From: Methanocella paludicola SANAE
GTDB lineage: Archaea; Halobacteriota; Methanocellia; Methanocellales; Methanocellaceae
Direction of reading: 5' to 3'
Assembly: GCF_000011005.1 (NCBI RefSeq)
Contig: NC_013665.1
Location: 2,519,501-2,583,500 of the forward strand
Length of the DNA: 64,000 nucleotides
Numbering within the stretch: position 1 is the stretch's first letter; each line of letters starts with the position of its first letter. Shown piece by piece: positions 58,847-64,000 of this stretch. Position numbers and translations under genes: made by a program. The notes under the pieces were generated by a model. The model made no database searches. It was not told the DNA's origin and saw only the letters and a list, made by a program, of their open reading frames with translations.

Positions 58847-59523
58847 GTCGTATTCCTCAACTGTTCCAGCTCTGTGCTGATGTACTCTTTGATCTTATCA
58901 GTAAGCCCTGACGTGTGCGCCTCGCGCTCGATCTTGAAGACCGTGCGTATGGCCAGGTCTACGTACTTGTCGTCGCCTTTCATCCAAATTCTTCCGTTCT
59001 GTCCGACGAAGATACTCACGTTCAGGTCCTTCTTGAGCATGCTGATCATGGAGCCGTTACGCCCGATGACGCGGGGGATCTTGACGTGCGATATGTCGAT
59101 GACCCTTCCCTGCTTCAGTATGCGTAAGTGCTCGTCTCTCATCGTAAGCTCGACCTTCATTGTAGGGTCGACATCCTCCACGCGGGCGATGATCAATTCG
59201 CCGATGTGAAGGTACTTGCCCATGTTCGCGGGGTCCACGCGCTCCGGGAACTCGGAGATGTGAAGCATCCCCTCGTAGGGCGAGTTGATGTCCGCGAACC
59301 AGTTCGAGAACGTCATGTCGACGATCTTGCCTATGACGAGGTCGCCCCGGGCGGGTATGTACCGTCCGGAAAGCGGTATGACCTTGATGTTCGTCCGCCT
59401 GTCCACGAGGCCGTAGTTGGCGGAATATACTCTTCCGTCCTGCACGTAGGTCCCGATCCCGGCAAGCTTCGGATCCTCCCCGAGCATGTCGCCCGGGACA
59501 ACGATTTCCCTCTCCATATCCAT
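58843..59523 (-). CDS. rrp4: Exosome cap subunit Rrp4
   Basis: Rrp4 forms part of the RNA-binding cap over the exosome ring. The 226-residue protein shows the N-terminal domain ([30 protein letters not shown]), an S1 domain ([38 protein letters not shown]) and a KH domain ([30 protein letters not shown] loop). It precedes rrp41 with a 4-nt overlap. Confidence 0.95.
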   Translation of the reverse strand: MDMEREIVVPGDMLGEDPKLAGIGTYVQDGRVYSANYGLVDRRTNIKVIPLSGRYIPARGDLVIGKIVDMTFSNWFADINSPYEGMLHISEFPERVDPANMGKYLHIGELIIARVEDVDPTMKVELTMRDEHLRILKQGRVIDISHVKIPRVIGRNGSMISMLKKDLNVSIFVGQNGRIWMKGDDKYVDLAIRTVFKIEREAHTSGLTDKIKEYISTELEQLRNTT

Positions 59524-59574
59524 TCCTGTCGCATAGTTGCGTGTCGCAATACTTACGTTATCGTAATATATGCG

Positions 59575-60270
59575 TTATCGCAATAGTTTAGTCTCCGCCT
59601 CGCCCTTCGAAAGCTTATTGACGAGGTCGTAGAACTCCGGCTGCATGCCGGCTGGTATCTGCACGACGCCTATCCATGAGCCGTCGTTCTGCCACTCATC
59701 TCTCACCATCTTGCCGAACGCCGCGATCTCGCCGAAGGCGCGGGCCGCGTAGTTCGCGGGCACCTTCACGGCGACCTTGACTTCCTCGAAGCGGATCGGG
59801 ATGATGGGCCGGATGGCCTTCATGGCCACGTTGACGTTCTCCTCGACCGACTTCGACAGGTCGATGTGAACGCCGCCCTCCTCCATGGCCCTCTCGATGC
59901 GGGCCGGCGGATGGGGCGCCATGGTCTGCGGGTTGATGGCGTTCCTCGATATGAAACTGACCACCTGGCGCCTTTTTTCTTCCAGCATACGGTGCCGCTG
60001 ATCCGCCGTGAGGTTGATCTCGCCCTCGGTAATTATTTTCCTGGCGATCTCCTGCACGTTGGTCGTGCCGAAGGCCTTTATCAGGTCCTCCTCGGGGACG
60101 CGGTCCCCTCTGGAGGCGTTCTCGAAAACATCCTCTACCGCGAGCACGTCCTCCATCCTGACGGGAGCGCCCTTCTTAAGATCGTAAGCCCTGTCCGGGT
60201 CGACAAGTATCTCAAAATGCTCGCCGTGCGTCTTGAGCTTCGCGACTACGGCCTTATCGAGCGTCACCAT
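59575..60270 (-). CDS. sdo1: SBDS/Sdo1 ribosome maturation protein
   Basis: The 231-residue protein is the archaeal SBDS orthologue, which with EF-2-like factors releases aIF6 from new large subunits. [100 protein letters not shown] and the C-terminal ferredoxin-like domain are all present. Found between psmA and rrp4 in the conserved cluster. Confidence 0.95.
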   Translation of the reverse strand: MVTLDKAVVAKLKTHGEHFEILVDPDRAYDLKKGAPVRMEDVLAVEDVFENASRGDRVPEEDLIKAFGTTNVQEIARKIITEGEINLTADQRHRMLEEKRRQVVSFISRNAINPQTMAPHPPARIERAMEEGGVHIDLSKSVEENVNVAMKAIRPIIPIRFEEVKVAVKVPANYAARAFGEIAAFGKMVRDEWQNDGSWIGVVQIPAGMQPEFYDLVNKLSKGEAETKLLR

Positions 60271-60282
60271 GGCGATGCGCCT

Positions 60283-61053
60283 CTACTCTTCGCTGCTCCT
60301 CTTAGCGGGCTCCGCGCCGGGCTTCGTTACTCCGGCCCTCTCGACGTAATCCTTTACCTCGGCCTCGCTCAGCTTGCGGAACTTCCTCGTGGCCGCGTCG
60401 ATGACGCCGATCTCGATGGTCGGCATCTCGCCCTTGGATTCCATGGACTTGTAGAGCGCCTCGATGCCCAGGAGGATCACTTCGTCCAGGCTCATGCCCG
60501 TGTTGAAGCGGTTCTCCAGCATCTCCATGACCGTGTTGCGGTTCGCGCCTATGGACACGGCCTTGTACTCGTAGAGGGCGCCCGAAGGGTCGGTCTCGAA
60601 GAGCCGCTGGCCGGTCTCGTCGATGCCCGCAATTAAAAGGGCACTGCCATACGGCCTGACGCCGCCGTACTGGGTGAACGTCTGTATGTGATCGGAAATC
60701 TTTTTAGCCAGGATCTCAATGCTGATGGGCTCGCCGTACGTGATATGGTTGACCTGGGCCTCGACTCGCGCCTTATCGACTAAAGCCCTCCCGTCGGCGA
60801 CTAAGCCCGAAGCCACGGCCCCGATGTGGTCGTCGATCTTGAAGATCTTCTCGATGGACTCGGCCTCGAGCAGCTTGGTCGAGATCCGCTTATCGACGAT
60901 CATCGCGATGCCGTCCTTAGACTTGAGGCCCATGACGGTTGCGCCGCGGCGCACGGCTTCCTGGGCATAGTGGACCTGGAAAAGCCTTCCATCCGGGCTG
61001 AATACGGTGATGGCCCGGTCGTAACCCATCATCTGGGGTGTCATCTGCTGCAT
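60283..61053 (-). CDS. psmA: Proteasome alpha subunit
   Basis: Non-catalytic outer-ring subunit of the 20S proteasome, 256 residues. MQQMTPQMMGYDRAITVFSPDGRLFQVHYAQEAVRRGATVMGLKSKDGIAMIVDKR is the signature gate segment. The C-terminal 40 residues are charged. It lies 12 nt upstream of sdo1 in the superoperon; psmB and PAN are not in the window. Confidence 0.96.
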   Translation of the reverse strand: MQQMTPQMMGYDRAITVFSPDGRLFQVHYAQEAVRRGATVMGLKSKDGIAMIVDKRISTKLLEAESIEKIFKIDDHIGAVASGLVADGRALVDKARVEAQVNHITYGEPISIEILAKKISDHIQTFTQYGGVRPYGSALLIAGIDETGQRLFETDPSGALYEYKAVSIGANRNTVMEMLENRFNTGMSLDEVILLGIEALYKSMESKGEMPTIEIGVIDAATRKFRKLSEAEVKDYVERAGVTKPGAEPAKRSSEE

Positions 61054-61060
61054 CTTTCTC

Positions 61061-61570
61061 TCACTCCTTTAATGACCTTAAATCAAAAGAGGTAAGGCTT
61101 ACATAGTGTGCGTTAGCCCGTTTTAGTACCTCTTTATCGTCCGGAACCATTTCAAATTCCTCTCCTCTCTCCCTCACGACCGTTCCGGACATGTTGCTAA
61201 TCGGCTTAGAAAGGATATTAGTGGCAGATATATTTTTCAAGGGCATATATTTTTCTATTGCTGCCCGGATGGTGCCCGCCACGCCGAGTATCCTGATGGC
61301 CGCCCTGTTACCCTTTATGGCGCATACGGTGGACATTGCCGCCCTGGCGCTCTCCACGGCATTCAGGTTCACTCTCATGATGCCCCGCGAGCCGTTGAAG
61401 TCGATGAGCCTGTAACCTATCTCGCTGTTTCCAGTGTCGCCCACGAGCGTCTGGGTGGCGAAGAATATCTCGTCAAGTAAAGCCTTACGGTCGACGGGCT
61501 CGCTCTCGCAGGCGACCTCGAAGGCGATGTACCGCTTCTTCTCACGCAGGGACGAGGGCAGGATTTTCAT
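61061..61570 (-). CDS. rnp2: RNase P protein component 2 (Pop5)
   Basis: Rnp2 (Pop5) works with Rnp3 (Rpp30) to activate the RNase P RNA. The 169-residue protein reads MKILPSSLREKKRYIAFEVACESEPVDRKALLDEIFFATQTLVGDTGNSEIGYRLIDFNGSRGIMRVN..., with the ferredoxin-like core (RYIAFEV, RGIMRVNLN, ALLAI-type strands). Length is above the usual 110-140 because of a C-terminal extension of about 40 residues. It is separated from rnp3 by a two-gene ABC exporter. Confidence 0.85.
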   Translation of the reverse strand: MKILPSSLREKKRYIAFEVACESEPVDRKALLDEIFFATQTLVGDTGNSEIGYRLIDFNGSRGIMRVNLNAVESARAAMSTVCAIKGNRAAIRILGVAGTIRAAIEKYMPLKNISATNILSKPISNMSGTVVRERGEEFEMVPDDKEVLKRANAHYVSLTSFDLRSLKE

Positions 61571-61621
61571 GTTACTCTCAATAGCGAATCTAGATACATA
61601 ATACTAATGCAAATTCACCCT

Positions 61622-62380
61622 CTACTTCGTCCTCGTGAAGGCGTAACTCCCTACGATGACCATGACCACGTCGAAGAGCGCAATGACCGCGATGGTCTGC
61701 CAGAACGGCAGTATGGTCTGCCAGGCGCCGCCCATTGTGACGGCCCGGAGCGCGTCCACGCCGTAGGTCAGCGGGTTGATGTAGAAGACCCACTTCAGCC
61801 AGCCCGGGAGCGTTGCTACGGGGAAAAGGGCCCCGCTCAGGAAGAACATGGGCATGTTGACGAACGTCATGATCACCCCGAAGTTCTCCAGGCTGTCCAG
61901 CACGCTCGCGATAATGAGGCCGATGCACACCAGCCCGATGGTGACCAGGATCATCAGGGGGATGACCTCGAGGGTCATGGTCAGGGTGATGGGGATGCCG
62001 ATGAAGAACCCGAGGGCGTAGACGATGATGCCCTGCAGCAGGGAGTTGGTGCCCACGCCCAGCATCTTGCCGATGAAAATAGAAAGTCTCGACACGGGCG
62101 CGACTAAGATCTCCTTCATGAACCCGAACTGCTTGTCCCATATCACGGAGATCCCCATGAACATCGCCGTGAACAGCAGCGTCTGGCCGATGATCCCCGG
62201 GAAGAGGAACTCCTGGTACTTGTATCCCGTCTGAGCCCCCACGGACATGCCCAGTCCAGTGCCGAAGATGACCAGCCACAGGATGGGGGTGACCACCGAG
62301 CTTACCAGCCGGGACTTCTCCCGGAGGAGCCTGATCACCTCCCTCTTCCAGAGCGTGTAGATGCCCCTAAGCTCGCTCAT
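61622..62380 (-). CDS. ABC-2 type transporter permease
   Basis: The 252-residue membrane protein has about six helices and the family signature at LSIFIGKMLGVGTNSLLQGIIVYALGF (about 100) and FVNMPMFFLSGALFPVATLPGWLKWVFYINPLTYGVDALR (about 172-211). It pairs with the upstream ATPase, with a 4-nt overlap, to form an exporter of the daunorubicin/Nod type. Cargo unknown. Lies inside the exosome-RNase P gene series. Confidence 0.9.
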   Translation of the reverse strand: MSELRGIYTLWKREVIRLLREKSRLVSSVVTPILWLVIFGTGLGMSVGAQTGYKYQEFLFPGIIGQTLLFTAMFMGISVIWDKQFGFMKEILVAPVSRLSIFIGKMLGVGTNSLLQGIIVYALGFFIGIPITLTMTLEVIPLMILVTIGLVCIGLIIASVLDSLENFGVIMTFVNMPMFFLSGALFPVATLPGWLKWVFYINPLTYGVDALRAVTMGGAWQTILPFWQTIAVIALFDVVMVIVGSYAFTRTK

Positions 62381-63360
62381 GGCCGCCTCCTCATGCGCAT
62401 CATGGCCGACATCTCTTTGCCCTTACTGTCCCTCAGGGCCCGGCCCGTGTAGTGCAGGAACACGTCGTCGAGCTGGGGCTCCTGGACGGAGATGCTCTCG
62501 ATGTAGACCTTGTGTTCCGCCGCGATGTTGATGACCCGGGGAAGGAGCGTGTGAGCGTTCTCCACGGTAAGCTTTACTTCCTCGCCCGCGATGACGGCGC
62601 TCCTTGCGATGCCCGCCTCCTTCACTTTCTCCAGGAACAGCACATTATTCCTGGTCTTCAGGGTAATGGTCTCGCCTCCAAGCTCTTCCTTCAGCTTTTT
62701 GGGCGTGTCGAGCGCGACGATCTTGCCGTGGTCCACGATGGCGATGCGGCCGCAGAGCTTATCCGCCTCCTCCATGTAGTGCGTGGTTAGAATGATGGTG
62801 ATGTTCTCTTTTTTAATGAGCTCCCGGATGTAGGACCAGATGTGGTCCCGGCTCTGGGGGTCCAGGCCGATAGTGGGCTCGTCAAGGAAGAGGACTTTAG
62901 GATAGTGGATGAGGCTGCGGGCGATCTCAAGCCTGCGGCGCATGCCGCTGGAGTAGGTGCTCATGAAGTCGTGCTGCCGGTCCTCCAGCTCGACCAGCTT
63001 TAAAACTTCGTCGATGCGTTTGCCCATCTCTGACCGGGGGACGCCATACAGGTCTCCGTGCATCGCCAGGTTCTCCCGGCCGGTGAGCTTATCGTCGATG
63101 CTCGGGTCCTGGAACACGATGCCGATGGACTTGCGGACCTGCGATGGCTGCTTGACCACGTCGAAGCCGTTGACGGTGGCCGTGCCCGAGGTCGGCCTCA
63201 GGATGGTGCAGAGCATGGAGATGGTGGTGCTCTTGCCCGCCCCATTCGGGCCCAGCAGGCCGAATATCTCGCCACTCTCGACGTCGAATGAGATGTTGTC
63301 TACTGCGGTCAGGCTGCCGAACTTTCTGGTCAGGTCCCGCGTTTCAATGATATGAGCCAT
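62377..63360 (-). CDS. ABC-2 type transporter ATPase, DrrA-like
   Basis: The 327-residue ATPase has Walker A LLGPNGAGKSTTIS (about 34-47), signature YSSGMRRRLEIARSLIHYPKVLFLDEPTIGLDPQSRDHIW (about 136-175, including Walker B), and H-loop TTHYME. The C-terminal 90 residues are the DrrA-type extension. It energises the downstream permease. The gene overlaps it by 4 nt. It is inserted between rnp3 and rnp2. Confidence 0.93.
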   Translation of the reverse strand: MAHIIETRDLTRKFGSLTAVDNISFDVESGEIFGLLGPNGAGKSTTISMLCTILRPTSGTATVNGFDVVKQPSQVRKSIGIVFQDPSIDDKLTGRENLAMHGDLYGVPRSEMGKRIDEVLKLVELEDRQHDFMSTYSSGMRRRLEIARSLIHYPKVLFLDEPTIGLDPQSRDHIWSYIRELIKKENITIILTTHYMEEADKLCGRIAIVDHGKIVALDTPKKLKEELGGETITLKTRNNVLFLEKVKEAGIARSAVIAGEEVKLTVENAHTLLPRVINIAAEHKVYIESISVQEPQLDDVFLHYTGRALRDSKGKEMSAMMRMRRRP

Positions 63361-63436
63361 GCCTTCGCCTCTTCTATTAAATGACTACGAACGGCCTTAT
63401 CGGATATATATTTACAGGGCAATGCGAAAAAACAGG

Positions 63437-64000
63437 TCAGGGAAGGAGTTCTACGCCTTCCATTATGTATCCTGGCGAGCGCCTTTTCAATATCTGCGAA
63501 GGATAGTATGACATGCCTTTTAGCGCATCCTTATCGTTCATGCCAAAAAGCCGGCACAGCGATACGACCGCGCGCACGTCGCGCATATCGTAGTGCGACA
63601 TGGCCCCGGACACCACGACGAAGGGCGTACCGTACTTTTTCGCCAGCGCCAGGTTCGTCTTATAGTTGGACAGCATCCTCACGCGGGAGCCGCCCTTGCT
63701 GCAGATGATGGGCACCAGCTCGAAGCCGATGGCGATGTGCTTGTCGGCCGCCAGCTTCGCTAAAATGTGGTTGATGCCGCTGGTCTTGCCGTCGGGAGGG
63801 TGGAGCAGGATGTCCACGCGGTCGTCCTCGCATGCGGCCCTGTTGATGGCGGAGTCTCCGCCGTGAACTGCAAGGACTTTCACCCGGCTCCGGAACCTGT
63901 CGACCTGCCTTCGCAGGTCATTAGCGTTCTTCGCGACCACTTCAACGCCCTGGATGATCTCAAACCCCTCTATGGGGCTGACTTCGAGGAAAAACTCGGG
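63437..64000 (-). CDS. rnp3: RNase P protein component 3 (Rpp30), 5' end cut by window
   Basis: Reading backward from the right edge gives PEFFLEVSPIEGFEIIQGVEVVAKNANDLRRQVDRFRSRVKVLAVHGGDSAINRAACEDDRVDILLHPP..., a TIM-barrel-like Rpp30 homologue, with KRRSPGYIMEGVELLP at the end. The start lies beyond 64000. Rnp3 binds Rnp2; in most archaeal genomes the two genes are adjacent, but here two exporter genes intervene. Confidence 0.9.
   Translation of the reverse strand, partial: PEFFLEVSPIEGFEIIQGVEVVAKNANDLRRQVDRFRSRVKVLAVHGGDSAINRAACEDDRVDILLHPPDGKTSGINHILAKLAADKHIAIGFELVPIICSKGGSRVRMLSNYKTNLALAKKYGTPFVVVSGAMSHYDMRDVRAVVSLCRLFGMNDKDALKGMSYYPSQILKRRSPGYIMEGVELLP

Overview
The window is a gene-dense, GC-rich stretch of an archaeal chromosome. 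Several genes are diagnostic of a methanogen: comB (coenzyme M synthesis), mptA (methanopterin-type GTP cyclohydrolase), a DUF2111 gene, a four-subunit pyruvate:ferredoxin oxidoreductase and the hyp hydrogenase-maturation genes. TFB, pelota, proteasome, exosome, Rpo12, SRP19, Gar1, archaeol lipid synthesis (carS) and an intron-containing tRNA-Met confirm Archaea. The overall gene content and style fit Methanocellales (Methanocella-like); that placement is my inference, not a database result.

Layout. 1-4.7 kb: the 5' part of purC, divergent hypB with a 29-residue CxCxC microprotein, then single genes (QueG-like Fe-S protein, hemerythrin, a PUA-like protein that seems to start with ATA, a sugar-dehydrogenase-like propeller). 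4.8-11.6 kb (minus): an eight-gene type IV pilus-like operon (ATPase, two TadC-like membrane proteins, five pilin-like proteins) followed by comB. 11.6-20.4 kb: mptA behind a dyad-symmetric candidate operator, two SpoIIM-like membrane proteins, then pelota next to an RqcH/NEMF homologue (ribosome rescue), and a receiver protein. 20.4-32.3 kb: small and exported proteins, ilvC divergent from an HTH regulator, arginase, dGTPase-like protein, NreA, and hypC-hypA-hypE. 32.3-45.6 kb: carS-pyrE-purD, a CoA-disulfide-reductase-like enzyme, aroA-aroC, ilvD, a receiver protein that seems to start with CTG, MarC, DUF2111, MoaD-like protein, rpiA and tRNA-Met. 45.6-53 kb: amino-acid permease, porGDAB-purO and a GAF histidine kinase. 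53-64 kb (minus): tfb-gar1, a PHP protein, srp19, then the archaeal exosome superoperon (rnp3, rnp2, psmA, sdo1, rrp4, rrp41, rrp42, rpl37ae, rpoP, pcc1, pfdB, DUF3194) with a two-gene ABC exporter sitting between rnp3 and rnp2.

The most unusual structure is outside the genes. Four intergenic regions (about 21.8-22.1, 28.7-29.0, 31.9-32.2 and 54.9-55.2 kb) are 300-340 bp imperfect palindromes built from degenerate short motifs (CACAGAG-like in three, CACGAAA-like in one). Each begins 3-100 nt beyond the stop codon of a gene and precedes a co-directional gene. A fragment of the fourth type lies at about 4.75-4.83 kb. Other signals worth testing are the two apparent non-canonical start codons, two dyad operators (mptA; ilvC/regulator), the hypB-linked microprotein, the pelota-RqcH pair and a set of phased GTTGAAC motifs near 55.8 kb.
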